59,093 bases of DNA. It comes from Natronospirillum sp. GTDB lineage: Bacteria; Pseudomonadota; Gammaproteobacteria; Pseudomonadales; Natronospirillaceae. Position 1 is the first letter of the stretch; each line of letters starts with the position of its first letter. Below the pieces are notes generated by a model, which saw nothing but the letters and a program-made list of their open reading frames with translations, had not been told where the DNA came from and made no database searches. This document shows positions 1 through 9,555 of this stretch, piece after piece. The position numbers and the translations under genes were made by a program. The stretch covers positions 1 to 59,093 of the forward strand of contig NZ_JAIUMC010000011.1 of assembly GCF_022565775.1 (NCBI RefSeq), given 5' to 3'.

Positions 1-157
1 CTGGTCCCGGTCGGGCGGGCCACAACTCGCTGTCGCTCAGACATCTGGCCCGCTGATCCTCCCGGGACTGGCGCTCGCGTCGGCGGCACCACAATAGGTT
101 TGCTTGCCTGTTACTCATGCTCTCAAGGAACTTGCTGACATGCCAGTTGAGCGAGGG
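1..157. other. Left-edge region downstream of soxG, no gene assigned
   Basis: This is the sequence after the soxG stop. One minus-strand reading frame opens with an ATG at 118 and runs off the window edge (about 39 codons, very arginine-rich, no good ribosome binding site). It does not resemble PurU or any other gene commonly found after soxG, so it is not called. No terminator hairpin with a T tract was seen. Confidence 0.3.
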
Positions 158-772
158 TCAGCGATACTCCCGCGAAGCATCCTCAACCCAGCGCCAGATA
201 TAGTCGGCAAAGCTGCGCCGGGCCAGTATCTCCCAGTCGTTCTGTCCGAGGCGTCGCACCACCGCCTGCGTCTTGCCGAACACAGTGGCCACCACCTTGC
301 CCACCGGGAAATGATCGTCGTGGACATCATAGGGTATCGACTTCTTCAGCACCTGCACGGCCTGCGGGCCAGACAACTGAATCCGGGTCATACCGCCGGT
401 ATTGTTGGCCAGGGCAAAATGCCCGCTGTAGCACTCGCGCAGCTGCACCTCCAGAGCATAGGTCTGATCCGGCGGACACAGCACCCACCACTCGTCAGGT
501 GACAGCCACAGCAGGCTGACGTCCTTCGCGGTGACAAAACTCAACGTCTTTGGCAGCGAGCACCCGAAAGTCGCCTTCACGGCGTCGGCAAACGCCTTGT
601 CGGCAGCATTGCCGCGCAATATAAGCAGTCCGGTCAGATCATGCTCCCGATAGTGCACCTGGCCATCACCACCCGTGCGGGCAGTATGGTGCAGGGGCGT
701 CCGGGGTGTGAGCGGCTCGCCCTGCTGCGGAATCTGATCGATGACCGCTACGCTATGCTGCACTTCAGACAT
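158..772 (-). CDS. soxG: Sarcosine oxidase gamma subunit
   Basis: The 204-residue protein is the small SoxG subunit of heterotetrameric sarcosine oxidase, cytoplasmic, a partner of the tetrahydrofolate-binding part of SoxA. The body (TLSFVTAKDVSLLWLSPDEWW, then a TGGMTRIQLSG stretch) is typical of SoxG and its GcvT-like fold. The frame extends upstream to 925, but that part is antisense-like coding inside soxA. The ATG at 772 is chosen because it overlaps the soxA stop in an ATGTCTGA junction, the usual translational coupling in this operon. It is the last gene of soxBDAG. Assignment is firm; the start is well supported. Confidence 0.93.
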   Translation of the reverse strand: MSEVQHSVAVIDQIPQQGEPLTPRTPLHHTARTGGDGQVHYREHDLTGLLILRGNAADKAFADAVKATFGCSLPKTLSFVTAKDVSLLWLSPDEWWVLCPPDQTYALEVQLRECYSGHFALANNTGGMTRIQLSGPQAVQVLKKSIPYDVHDDHFPVGKVVATVFGKTQAVVRRLGQNDWEILARRSFADYIWRWVEDASREYR

Positions 773-3700
773 TCTGGCGCTCTCCTTTCGGGTCCAGGAA
801 GATGGTGCTGCAGATTTCCGCTTCAACCACGCGGCCATCCTCCAGTGGATAATAAACCGTATCGCCCATGCGCTCATGGCCGCCCTTGATGAAACCCAGC
901 GCAATGCTGCGCCCCAGGAAGGCACTGTAATAGCTGGAGGTCACATGCCCCAGCATGGCCATGGGCTTGGGTTGATTGGGGTCGGCGACCGCATGCACCC
1001 CCTCGGGCAGCACAATGTTCGGGTCTTTCGTCTTCAACCCGACAAACTGCTTGCGGTTGGGTCGCACGCAGTCTTCGCGCTTCATGCCGCGACGCCCGAT
1101 AAAGCTGAACGGCTTGTTCTCCCCCACGGCCCAGCCCATGCCCAGATCATAGGGGTGCACGGAGCCGTCGGTATCCTGACCGGCAATGATGAAGCCTTTC
1201 TCGGCACGCAGGATATGCATGGTTTCCGTGCCGTACGGGGTCAGATTGTACTTCTCGCCGTGCTCGAACAGACGCTCCCAGATGTACAACCCATAGTGTG
1301 CCGGCACATTGATTTCATACTGCAGTTCGCCGGTGAACGAGATCCGGAATACCCGGCAGGGCACGCCGCAGATGGTGCCCTGTCGCCAGTCCATGAAGCG
1401 GAAGGCCTCGCCGTCCAGATCAATGTCCTCGATCAGTTCTGCCAGCAACTTGCGGCTGTTGGGGCCAGCCACGCCCATGGTCGCCCAGTGGTCGGTTACT
1501 GAGTTGAAATAGACCTCGAGTTCCGGCCATTCGGTTTGATGATAGAGTTCCAGCCACTCCAGCACCCCGGCAGCACCGCCGGTGGTGGTGGTCATCAGAA
1601 AGTGGTTCTCACCCAGGCAAGATGTCACCCCGTCATCGAACACCATGCCGTCTTCACCACACATCAGACCGTAGCGGCACTTGCCCGGCGCCAGCTTGGC
1701 CCAGGCATTGCTGTAGATGCGGCCGATAAATTCCCGTGCATCCTTGCCCTGGATATCAATCTTGCCCAGAGTGGACGCATCCAGAATGCCGACGCTTTCG
1801 CGGGTCGCCAGGCATTCCCGATTGAGGGCTTCCTGCATGCTTTCGCCCGGTTTCGGATAGTACCAGGGACGTTTCCACTGGCCGACATTCTCGAATTCGG
1901 CGCCGTGCTGCTCATGCCAGGGCTGCATGGCGGTAAAGCGCTTCGGCTCGAACAGATCCCGACAGTGACGACCGGCAATGGCCCCGAAGGTAACCGGTGT
2001 ATAGTTGGGTCGGAAAACGGTCGTACCTGTTTCGGGAATGGTCTGCCCCAGTGACCGGGCAGCGATCGCCATACCATTGATATTGCCCAGTTTGCCCTGA
2101 TCGGTACCAAAGCCCATGGCGGTGTAGCGCTTCACATGCTCTATCGATTCGAAGCCCTCGCGGGTCGCCAGTTCGATACCGGCCGCCGTCACATCGTTCT
2201 GGTAGTCGACAAACTGCTTGGGGGCACGACTGCTGGGCTTCGGGTGCGGCACGGCAAACAGTGCCATGGGGGCGGTCTCTGCCAGCTCCGACACTGTCGG
2301 TACAGGCACGTCAGCACCGGAGAACCCGGCGTCGGTGGCGGCTTTCAGGCCGGCCGCAACGCCCTCTTTCAGGCAGTCCGTCAGGCTGTAGCTGCCGGCC
2401 ACTGCGCCGGCGGTCAGCATCTGTTCACGCGATTTACCGGGCACAAAACCGATGATGTCGTCACGCCATTGCGGGCGCGCGCCGGTATGGCAGGACAGAT
2501 GCACAGCCGGGCTCCAGCCGCCCGAGGTGGCCACCGTGTCACAGGTCAGCCACTGCAGGCTGCCGGTCGCCTGGGTGCCGTCTTCATTCAGCGGCACGAT
2601 GGCCGCTGCCTTGACCCGCTTGCTGCCACGCACGTCGGTCACTGCGGCGCCCGTGATCAGGCGCAGACCGCGCTTGCGCGCCTCGTCCTGCCAGGCGCCC
2701 TGCGGGTTGGCCCGGCTGTCGACCAGCGCGACCACCTCATGGCCGGCATCCTGCCAGTCGAAGGCGGCCCGATAGCCGTAATCATTGGCCGTTGAAACCA
2801 CCAGGCTGTGCCCCGGGGCAACCGCATAGCGGCGCAGGTAGGTCGACAGGGCCGCGGCGACGAAACAGCCCGGCACATCATTGTTGCCATATACCAGAGG
2901 CCGCTCGTGTGCGCCTGTTGCCAGCACCACCCAGCGCGCCCGCAACCTGTGCAGGCGCTGGCGGGTCATGCCGTCGGGCGCTCGATCACCTAGGTGGTCG
3001 GCACGACGTTCGTGTATGGTGAGAAAATTGTGGTCATGGTATCCATTGACCGTCGAGCGCGGCAGCAACTGGACATTTTCGCAGTCTGCCAGCTCATTGA
3101 GCACCCGAGTGACCCATACCGAGGCTGCCTCGCCGTCGATCTGGGCGGCACTGTCGAGCAGCGAGCCACCCAGCTCTTCCTGCTCGTCGGCCAGAATGAC
3201 CCGGGCTCCGGTTCTGGCTGCCGCCAGGGCCGCGCCCAGACCGGCAGGACCGGCCCCCACCACCAGCACGTCGGCATGCTGATTGATGTGATCATACTGG
3301 TCGGCATCCGGCGCGCGCGGCGAGCGGCCCAGCCCGGCAGCACGCCGGATATGCTTCTCGTAAAACATCCACAGCGACTGTGGGTACATGAAAGTCTTGT
3401 AGTAGAAACCGGGAGGCATGAAGCGCCCGAACCAGCGTCCGACAAAGCCCATGGCATCAAGGTTGACGTTCGGCCAGCCATTGGTCGGCTGCGCCTCCAG
3501 GCCGTCATAGACAGCCTGCTGCGTCGCCCGTACATTGGGTATCTGGGTCGCTTCGGTGGCGCCCAGTTGCAGCACCGCATTGGGCTCATCAGCACCGGCC
3601 GCCATGATCCCGCGCGGCCGGCTGTACTTGAAGCTCCGCCCGACCACGTCGACACCATTGGCCAGCAGGGCCGAAGCCAGCGTATCGCCCTGATACCCCT

Positions 3701-3791
3701 GATAGCTTTTGCCGTCAAAGCGGAAAGCCAGTGGCTTGCTGCGATCAATGCGACCGCCGGTCTGAAGACGGTTTATCTGCGTCATGCTCAT
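765..3791 (-). CDS. soxA: Sarcosine oxidase alpha subunit
   Basis: The 1008-residue SoxA is the size expected for the large subunit. Residues about 20-110 form the ferredoxin-like N-terminal domain (FDGKSYQGYQGDTLASALLA), residues 175-205 carry the dinucleotide-binding motif GAGPAGLGAALAAARTG for NAD+, and about 620 to the end is a GcvT-like aminomethyltransferase domain that binds tetrahydrofolate. In the family, electrons pass from sarcosine through FAD and covalent FMN to O2, and the iminium carbon is passed to tetrahydrofolate in this subunit. An AAGG ribosome binding site overlaps the soxD stop just upstream. The next ATG, two codons in, is possible but less well spaced. Confidence 0.97.
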   Translation of the reverse strand: MSMTQINRLQTGGRIDRSKPLAFRFDGKSYQGYQGDTLASALLANGVDVVGRSFKYSRPRGIMAAGADEPNAVLQLGATEATQIPNVRATQQAVYDGLEAQPTNGWPNVNLDAMGFVGRWFGRFMPPGFYYKTFMYPQSLWMFYEKHIRRAAGLGRSPRAPDADQYDHINQHADVLVVGAGPAGLGAALAAARTGARVILADEQEELGGSLLDSAAQIDGEAASVWVTRVLNELADCENVQLLPRSTVNGYHDHNFLTIHERRADHLGDRAPDGMTRQRLHRLRARWVVLATGAHERPLVYGNNDVPGCFVAAALSTYLRRYAVAPGHSLVVSTANDYGYRAAFDWQDAGHEVVALVDSRANPQGAWQDEARKRGLRLITGAAVTDVRGSKRVKAAAIVPLNEDGTQATGSLQWLTCDTVATSGGWSPAVHLSCHTGARPQWRDDIIGFVPGKSREQMLTAGAVAGSYSLTDCLKEGVAAGLKAATDAGFSGADVPVPTVSELAETAPMALFAVPHPKPSSRAPKQFVDYQNDVTAAGIELATREGFESIEHVKRYTAMGFGTDQGKLGNINGMAIAARSLGQTIPETGTTVFRPNYTPVTFGAIAGRHCRDLFEPKRFTAMQPWHEQHGAEFENVGQWKRPWYYPKPGESMQEALNRECLATRESVGILDASTLGKIDIQGKDAREFIGRIYSNAWAKLAPGKCRYGLMCGEDGMVFDDGVTSCLGENHFLMTTTTGGAAGVLEWLELYHQTEWPELEVYFNSVTDHWATMGVAGPNSRKLLAELIEDIDLDGEAFRFMDWRQGTICGVPCRVFRISFTGELQYEINVPAHYGLYIWERLFEHGEKYNLTPYGTETMHILRAEKGFIIAGQDTDGSVHPYDLGMGWAVGENKPFSFIGRRGMKREDCVRPNRKQFVGLKTKDPNIVLPEGVHAVADPNQPKPMAMLGHVTSSYYSAFLGRSIALGFIKGGHERMGDTVYYPLEDGRVVEAEICSTIFLDPKGERQNV

Positions 3792-3797
3792 ATCGCC

Positions 3798-4079
3798 TTA
3801 TGCTGATACCGAGGGTTGCTCGCCAATCTTGTAGGACTCGTAAATCCGGTAACTCTGGGTATCACGCGTCACATTGAAGAATTTCCGGCAGCCCGCCGCA
3901 TGCACCCAAAGTTCATGATGGACGCCGCGCGGATTCTTGCGGAAGAACAGATAGTCGCCCCACTCTTCATCAGTGCAGTTGTCCGGGTCTTCCGGCCGCG
4001 CGATATGGGCTTCACCCTTGGGATGAAATTCCTCTTCTTCGCGATATTCTTCGCAATACGGACAGTAGATATAGAACAT
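3798..4079 (-). CDS. soxD: Sarcosine oxidase delta subunit
   Basis: The 93-residue protein matches SoxD in length and pattern: a CPYC pair at residues 6-9 and a later HAAGC segment, which in the family bind zinc. SoxD is the small structural subunit of the cytoplasmic sarcosine oxidase complex. It lies between soxB (11 bp upstream) and soxA (6 bp downstream) in the usual order B-D-A-G, so all four subunits should be made from one transcript. Nothing unusual is seen. Confidence 0.96.
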   Translation of the reverse strand: MFYIYCPYCEEYREEEEFHPKGEAHIARPEDPDNCTDEEWGDYLFFRKNPRGVHHELWVHAAGCRKFFNVTRDTQSYRIYESYKIGEQPSVSA

Positions 4080-4090
4080 TCACGACTCTC

Positions 4091-5344
4091 CTAGTGCGCA
4101 ACCCCGGCTGCGCCATGTTCGTCAATCAGCGCGCCGTCATGGAAACGGAACATGGAAAACGGCTTTGCCAGCTCACTGGCTTCACCGCGCGCCAGCGTTT
4201 CCGCAAAGACATGGCCGGAACCCGGCGTAGCCTTGAAGCCTCCCGTACCCCAGCCGCAGTTGAAGAACAGATTCTCGACCGGCGTGGCTGAAATAATCGG
4301 ACAGGCGTCCGGGCAGGTATCCACGATGCCGCCCCATTGCCGGTTCATGCGCACCCGGCTGAAGATCGGGAACATCTCGACAATGGCCTGCACGGTATGT
4401 TCGATGGTGGGGTAGGAGCCGCGCTGACCGTAGCCGTTGTAGCCGTCAATCCCGGCGCCGATGACCAGGTCGCCCTTGTCGGACTGGGAAATATAGCCAT
4501 GTACTTGGTTGGACATAACCACGGTATCCAGTACCGGCTTGATGGGCTCCGAAACCAGCGCCTGCAACGGGTGAGATTCGATGGGCAACCGAAAGCCGGC
4601 CATCTTCGCCAGCACACCCGAGTTGCCGGCCACCACACAGCCGACCTTGCCCGCCTTGATGGTGCCATGCTGGCGGGTCTCGACACCGGTCACGGTGCCA
4701 TCTTCTACCAGCAGATCGGTGACTTCACACTGTTGCAGCATGTCCACGCCCAGCGCATCAGCGGCGCGGGCGTAGCCCCAGGCCACGGCATCATGGCGCG
4801 CCACACCGGCGCGCGGCTGCCAGGATGAGCCCAGAATCGGATAGCGCGCATTGGGCGAGCAGTCCATCACCGGCACCAGTTCCTGCACCTGCTGCGTATC
4901 CAGCACCTCGCTGTCGATACCGTTCAGGCGGTTGGCGCTGACCCGGCGCTGGATATCGCGCATGTCCTGCAGGGTATGCCCCAGATTGAGCACACCGCGC
5001 TGCGAGAACATGACGTTGTAATTCAGTTCCTGCGACAGACCTTCCCAGAGTTTGAGCGCATGCTCATACAGATGGGCAGACTCGTCCCAAAGATAATTGG
5101 AGCGAACAATGGTGGTATTGCGGCCTGTATTGCCGCCGCCCAGATAGCCTTTTTCCAGCACTGCCACATTGGTAATGCCGTGGACACTGGCCAGATAGTA
5201 GGCAGTCGCCAGACCATGCCCGCCACCGCCAACAATGATAACGTCATAGCGCGGCTTGGGCTTCGGATTTCGCCACACGCGCTGCCAGTTTTCGTGGTGG
5301 CTCAGGGCGTGTTTGAGCAGCCCGAATCCGGAGTATTTCTGCAT
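4091..5344 (-). CDS. soxB: Sarcosine oxidase beta subunit
   Basis: The 417-residue flavoprotein oxidises sarcosine to glycine plus an iminium-derived C1 unit and H2O2. [18 protein letters not shown]-binding motif lies at about residues 39-52. His184 sits in [12 protein letters not shown], the segment where the family carries its covalently bound FMN. The frame is open to 5395, but the ATG at 5344 is preferred: it has AGAGGTG seven bases upstream and gives the conserved [15 protein letters not shown]-terminus. It is the first gene of soxBDAG, so a promoter should lie in 5345-5495. Confidence 0.96.
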   Translation of the reverse strand: MQKYSGFGLLKHALSHHENWQRVWRNPKPKPRYDVIIVGGGGHGLATAYYLASVHGITNVAVLEKGYLGGGNTGRNTTIVRSNYLWDESAHLYEHALKLWEGLSQELNYNVMFSQRGVLNLGHTLQDMRDIQRRVSANRLNGIDSEVLDTQQVQELVPVMDCSPNARYPILGSSWQPRAGVARHDAVAWGYARAADALGVDMLQQCEVTDLLVEDGTVTGVETRQHGTIKAGKVGCVVAGNSGVLAKMAGFRLPIESHPLQALVSEPIKPVLDTVVMSNQVHGYISQSDKGDLVIGAGIDGYNGYGQRGSYPTIEHTVQAIVEMFPIFSRVRMNRQWGGIVDTCPDACPIISATPVENLFFNCGWGTGGFKATPGSGHVFAETLARGEASELAKPFSMFRFHDGALIDEHGAAGVAH

Positions 5345-5365
5345 GCTGCACCTCTTCACAGTCGC

Positions 5366-5411
5366 GTCACCGATAGTAATGCCCGGGGAACACACCTATA
5401 TGCTCGGTGAC
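5366..5411. promoter_or_regulatory. Inverted repeat upstream of soxB
   Basis: GTCACCG at 5366-5372 is mirrored by CGGTGAC at 5405-5411, 22-67 bases ahead of the soxB ATG. Seven-base arms 32 bases apart are consistent with two half-sites for a regulator, but no regulator gene is adjacent and chance is not excluded. No convincing -35/-10 pair was found nearby. Confidence 0.25.
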
Positions 5412-5495
5412 GACAGTGCGGGGTTGATTTGCGACAGCCTTCGGCTCAGCCGGGACACTAGCTTACAGAGGAGTCGGACAGGAGAAAAGCGACGC

Positions 5496-5738
5496 TCAGG
5501 AAGCGGTCATGTTCTGCTCAGCCTGCAGGGTTCGTACGGCCTCGAGCGCGGCGGGCTCCAGCCCTTCACCACCCTGCTCCAGATGGGCGACAATGTCTTT
5601 TTTCATCGGACGTGCCCAGAATTTTCGGATATGCCCCAGAACCACCTCTGACGAGGCCGCGACGTCTCCGTTGCAGGGATTGTTGATGGCGATCTGGTTG
5701 ATCATCTTGATCAGTTGATCCAGTCTTGTGCCGCTCAT
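5496..5738 (-). CDS. fdsD: NAD-dependent formate dehydrogenase delta subunit
   Basis: The 80-residue protein has the FdsD layout: an N-terminal LDQLIKMINQIAINN helix, then a HIRKFWARPMKKDIVAHL segment and a GLEPAALEAV tail. FdsD is a small accessory subunit of the soluble molybdenum formate dehydrogenase; in other bacteria it is needed for, or helps, a mature enzyme. AAGGAG seven bases before the ATG is a strong ribosome binding site. It is the last gene of the fds operon, after fdhD, and ends about 150 bp before the sox operon, which is on the same strand. Confidence 0.92.
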   Translation of the reverse strand: MSGTRLDQLIKMINQIAINNPCNGDVAASSEVVLGHIRKFWARPMKKDIVAHLEQGGEGLEPAALEAVRTLQAEQNMTAS

Positions 5739-5805
5739 GGCTGCACTCCTTTCGCGTTATTATGACGTTGACGGGGCAACAGCCGCCTTGCGGGCCGATA
5801 GCACT

Positions 5806-6624
5806 TCAACTGTAGATAACCTGGCGCGCAGGGCGGGCGAAACCGATCAGATTGAGCCTGCTCTGGCGGGCACTTTTGACCGCCATATGCGTTGCACCGG
5901 ACACGGCAACAAGTGACGGCATGCCGGCACGCACTGCCTTGTAAACCAGCTCATAACTGGCGCGGCTCGAAACCAGAGCGAACCCATCGGCCAGTACCAC
6001 GGGTTCTCGCGCCAGCGCGCCTATCAGCTTGTCCAGTGCATTGTGGCGGCCCACATCCTCACGGCTAAGCATAATATCACCGGTGCTGCTGCACCAGGCT
6101 GCCGCGTGGCAGGCACCCGATTCCTGCTGAATCGGCTGGCGCTCGGGCAGCGCCAGCAGCGCCCGCTCTACCACCTCGGGCTCGGGAGGTGCAGAACCCG
6201 CCAGCGGCTGCAATGACTGCAATACGGCGGCCAGAGAGTCCTTGCCACACAGGCCGCACCCGGTTGGCCCGGCCATGTGTCGATGCTGACGCTTCAGACG
6301 ATCCAGGCGTGCCCCGTGTATATGGAGATCAACCGTGAAGCCTGCCTCTGTATCACCGGTTACGGCGATATCAAACACATCCTGCAGCGAATCGATAATG
6401 CCCTCACTGAGACTGAAACCTCGCCCCAGATCTTCCAGATCACAGGGGGTGGCCATCATGACCGCATGGCTGATGCCATTGTAGGTCAAGGCGACCGGGC
6501 ATTCTTCGGCCACCAGGTCACCAGCCTGCGCACTCTGCCAGACCTGGTCACGTCGCCGCCGCTCGCTGGCCGGCACCCGAATGGTTCCGGCCGCCATCTC
6601 TTCCTCGACAGGCTGCACTGACAT
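5806..6624 (-). CDS. fdhD: Formate dehydrogenase sulfurtransferase
   Basis: FdhD moves sulfur from a cysteine desulfurase to the molybdenum cofactor so that formate dehydrogenase becomes active. The CGLCGKDSL motif holds the family's CxxC pair; SREDVGRHNALDKLIG and the VSSRASYELVYKAV and AVSGATHMAV segments are family hallmarks. The frame opens at 6651, but the ATG at 6624 is preferred because TGAGG lies five bases ahead of it, giving 272 residues. The gene starts 8 bases after the fdsA stop, so enzyme and maturation factor are co-expressed. Confidence 0.95.
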   Translation of the reverse strand: MSVQPVEEEMAAGTIRVPASERRRRDQVWQSAQAGDLVAEECPVALTYNGISHAVMMATPCDLEDLGRGFSLSEGIIDSLQDVFDIAVTGDTEAGFTVDLHIHGARLDRLKRQHRHMAGPTGCGLCGKDSLAAVLQSLQPLAGSAPPEPEVVERALLALPERQPIQQESGACHAAAWCSSTGDIMLSREDVGRHNALDKLIGALAREPVVLADGFALVSSRASYELVYKAVRAGMPSLVAVSGATHMAVKSARQSRLNLIGFARPARQVIYS

Positions 6625-6631
6625 GGCGCCC

Positions 6632-9535
6632 TCAGGAGGCAGAGGCATCATCAGTGGCCTGCGCCAGGAACTGCTGCTGTTTCCTGCCGAACGTCTGAAA
6701 GCGCTGCTGCCATTCGGACGGCTGCGATACTTTCTCGAGTTGTACGGCCGTCACCTTGTACTCGGGACAGTTGGTCGCCCAGTCCGAATTGTCGGTGGTG
6801 ATCACATTGGCACCGCTGCCCGGGTGATGGAAGGTGGTATACACCACGCCGGGCTGCAGACGATCGGTCATGCGGGCACGCAGCACAGTCTTGCCGGACC
6901 GACTGGTGATACCCACCCAGTCACCATTGCTGATGCCGCGTTCTTCGGCATCATGCGGATGCAGCTCCAGCACATCCTCGTCATGCCAGACCTGGTTGTC
7001 GGTGCGCCGCGTCTGCGCCCCGACATTGTACTGGCTGAGAATCCGGCCCGTGGTCAGCAACAGCGGGAAGCGCCGGTTGGACCGCTCTTCGGTTTCGATG
7101 AACTCGGTCAACCCGAAGCGTCCAAGTCCGATGGGGAAGGTCTCCTCATGCATGGTCGGAGTGCCGTCCGGGTGCTCTTCGTTGCAGGGCCACTGAATGC
7201 TGCCCAGCCGTTCGAGCTTCTCGTAGCTGACCCCGGTGAAGGTGGGCGCCAGCTGCGCGATTTCATCCATGATTTCGGAAGGATGGCTGTAATTCATCGG
7301 ATACCCGAGGGCATTGGCCAGGTCCTGAGTCGCTTCCCAGTCTTCCTTGCCTGCCAGCGGCGGCATGACCTTGCGCACCCGGTTGATGCGGCGCTCTGCA
7401 TTGGTGAAGGTACCGTTCTTTTCCAGGAACGAAGCCCCCGGCAGCAGCACATGAGCGAACTTGGCGGTTTCGTTGAGGAACAGATCCTGCACGATCAGGC
7501 ATTCCAGCGAGGTCAGGGCCTGCTCGACATGCTGTGTGTTGGGGTCCGACTGGGCGATGTCTTCGCCCTGCACATAGAGCGCCTTGAAGCTGCCGTCGAT
7601 GGCGGCATCGAACATGTTGGGAATCCGCAGACCCGGCTCGGGGTCTATCTCGACGCCCCAGACCTCGGCAAAGCGCTGTCTGATCTCGGGCACGCCAACA
7701 TGCTGATAACCGGGCAGCTCATGCGGGAAAGACCCCATGTCGCAGGACCCCTGCACATTGTTCTGCCCGCGCAGCGGGTTCACGCCGACGCCTTCACGGC
7801 CGATATTGCCGGTCGCCATAGCCAGATTGGCGATGCCGATGACCATGGTGGAACCCTGGCTGTGCTCGGTGACGCCGAGGCCGTAATAGATGGCGCCGTT
7901 GCCGGCCTTGCCATACAGGCGGGCGGCTTGGCGAATGCTCTCGGCTGGCACTCCGGTGATCTCGGCCACATGCTCGGGTGAATTCTTCTCCTGCACAATG
8001 AAGTCGCGCCACTGCTGGTAGGCCTCCGGATCGCAGCGGCGGCTGACAAAGTCCTGATCCTCCAGGCCCTCAGTGACCACTACATGGCCCAGTGCATTGA
8101 TCAGCGCCACATTGGTACCCGGGCGCAAAGGCAGATGAATGCCTTCACCCATGTGCGGTGTTTTCAGCAGGTCGATATAGCGCGGATCGGCGACAATCAG
8201 GCTCGCACCCTCACGCAATCGCTTGCGCAGCCGCGAGGCAAACACCGGGTGGGCATCGGTCGGGTTGGCGCCGATCACCACGATCACATCAGACTTCAGT
8301 ACCGAATCGAACGTCTGGGTGCCGGCCGATTCGCCCAATGTGGCCTTCAGGCCATAACCAGTAGGTGAATGGCAGACCCGGGCGCAGGTATCGGTGTTGT
8401 TGTTGCCAAATGCAGTACGCACCAGCTTCTGCACCAGATAGGTCTCTTCGTTGGTGCAGCGCGAAGAGGTAATGCCGCCGACACTCTCGCGACCATACTT
8501 GGCCTGAATGGCCTTGATGCGATCGGCGGCGAACTGAATGGCTTCTTCCCAGCCCACCGGGCGCCAGGGCTGATCGATGCTGTCGCGAATCATCGGCTCG
8601 CGCAGACGATCCTTGTGCGTCGCATAGCCAAAGGCAAAGCGTCCCTTGACGCAGCTGTGGCCATGGTTGGCATCGCCGCCTTTCCAGGGGGTCATGCGCA
8701 CCAGTTGATCACCCTTCATTTCGGCTTCAAAGGAGCAGCCCACACCGCAATAGGCACAGGTGGTCACGATGCTGTGATCGGGTTGTCCCTCGTCGATGAT
8801 GCTCTTTTCCATCAATGTCGAGGTCGGGCAGGCCTGCACACAGGCCCCGCAGGAGACGCACTCGGAGTCCATGAAGGGCTCGTCCTGTCCGGCGGACACC
8901 TTGGAATCGAAGCCCCGCCCGTCAATGGTCAGCGCAAAGGTGCCCTGCACTTCTTCACAGGCGCGCACACAACGCGAACACACAATGCACTTGCTCGGAT
9001 CAAAGCTGAAATAGGGGTTGGAGTGGTCCTTTTCCGCGTCCAGATGGTTTTCGCCACTGAAACCGTAACGGACTTCACGCAGACCAACCGCACCGGCCAT
9101 GTCCTGCAGTTCGCAGTCGCCGTTGGCCGGACAGGTCAGGCAGTCCAGCGGGTGGTCGGATATATAGAGTTCCATGACATTGCGCCGCAGCTTGGCCAGG
9201 GCGGCATTCTGCGTGGTGACCACCATGTCTTCGGCCACCGGTGTGGTACAGGAGGCCGGCATGCCTCGGCGGCCCTCGATCTGCACAGAGCAGAGTCGAC
9301 AGGAGCCGAAGGCTTCGAGGTTGTCGCTGGCACACAGCTTGGGAATATTGATACCCGCCAGAGCGGCGGCGCGCAGTACCGAGGTGCCCTCGGGCACCGT
9401 GATCGGCACACCGTCGATGGCCAGAGTGACCGACACATCGGACTCTACCAGCGGCGTGCCGTAGTCCTTCTGCCAGTCAATGCCGTTGCCACCGGCCTGG
9501 TACTGATCTGTCTTGGGGTCGAATTGCTGAATCAT
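6632..9535 (-). CDS. fdsA: NAD-dependent formate dehydrogenase alpha subunit
   Basis: The 967-residue catalytic subunit oxidises formate to CO2 at a bis-MGD molybdenum centre. Cysteines 68, 79, 82 and 96 form an N-terminal [2Fe-2S] site; His128 with Cys132, 135 and 141 form a His-ligated cluster; CIVCSRCVRAC and CVSCGACVQAC bind two [4Fe-4S] clusters; CAYCGVGC begins the molybdenum domain. Cys388 in ARVCHSPT is the predicted Mo ligand, so this is a cysteine, not a selenocysteine, enzyme. The ATG at 9535 is chosen because AGGGGG precedes it; an ATG at 9559 overlapping the fdsB stop is the alternative. FdsB and FdsG pass the electrons to NAD+. Confidence 0.97.
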   Translation of the reverse strand: MIQQFDPKTDQYQAGGNGIDWQKDYGTPLVESDVSVTLAIDGVPITVPEGTSVLRAAALAGINIPKLCASDNLEAFGSCRLCSVQIEGRRGMPASCTTPVAEDMVVTTQNAALAKLRRNVMELYISDHPLDCLTCPANGDCELQDMAGAVGLREVRYGFSGENHLDAEKDHSNPYFSFDPSKCIVCSRCVRACEEVQGTFALTIDGRGFDSKVSAGQDEPFMDSECVSCGACVQACPTSTLMEKSIIDEGQPDHSIVTTCAYCGVGCSFEAEMKGDQLVRMTPWKGGDANHGHSCVKGRFAFGYATHKDRLREPMIRDSIDQPWRPVGWEEAIQFAADRIKAIQAKYGRESVGGITSSRCTNEETYLVQKLVRTAFGNNNTDTCARVCHSPTGYGLKATLGESAGTQTFDSVLKSDVIVVIGANPTDAHPVFASRLRKRLREGASLIVADPRYIDLLKTPHMGEGIHLPLRPGTNVALINALGHVVVTEGLEDQDFVSRRCDPEAYQQWRDFIVQEKNSPEHVAEITGVPAESIRQAARLYGKAGNGAIYYGLGVTEHSQGSTMVIGIANLAMATGNIGREGVGVNPLRGQNNVQGSCDMGSFPHELPGYQHVGVPEIRQRFAEVWGVEIDPEPGLRIPNMFDAAIDGSFKALYVQGEDIAQSDPNTQHVEQALTSLECLIVQDLFLNETAKFAHVLLPGASFLEKNGTFTNAERRINRVRKVMPPLAGKEDWEATQDLANALGYPMNYSHPSEIMDEIAQLAPTFTGVSYEKLERLGSIQWPCNEEHPDGTPTMHEETFPIGLGRFGLTEFIETEERSNRRFPLLLTTGRILSQYNVGAQTRRTDNQVWHDEDVLELHPHDAEERGISNGDWVGITSRSGKTVLRARMTDRLQPGVVYTTFHHPGSGANVITTDNSDWATNCPEYKVTAVQLEKVSQPSEWQQRFQTFGRKQQQFLAQATDDASAS

Positions 9536-9555
9536 GGTGGTACCCCCTGCGCCGC

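Noticed and set aside
1-118. Minus-strand frame starting at 118 and leaving the window
   Set aside because: Arginine-rich, no ribosome binding site and no family resemblance; too short to judge.
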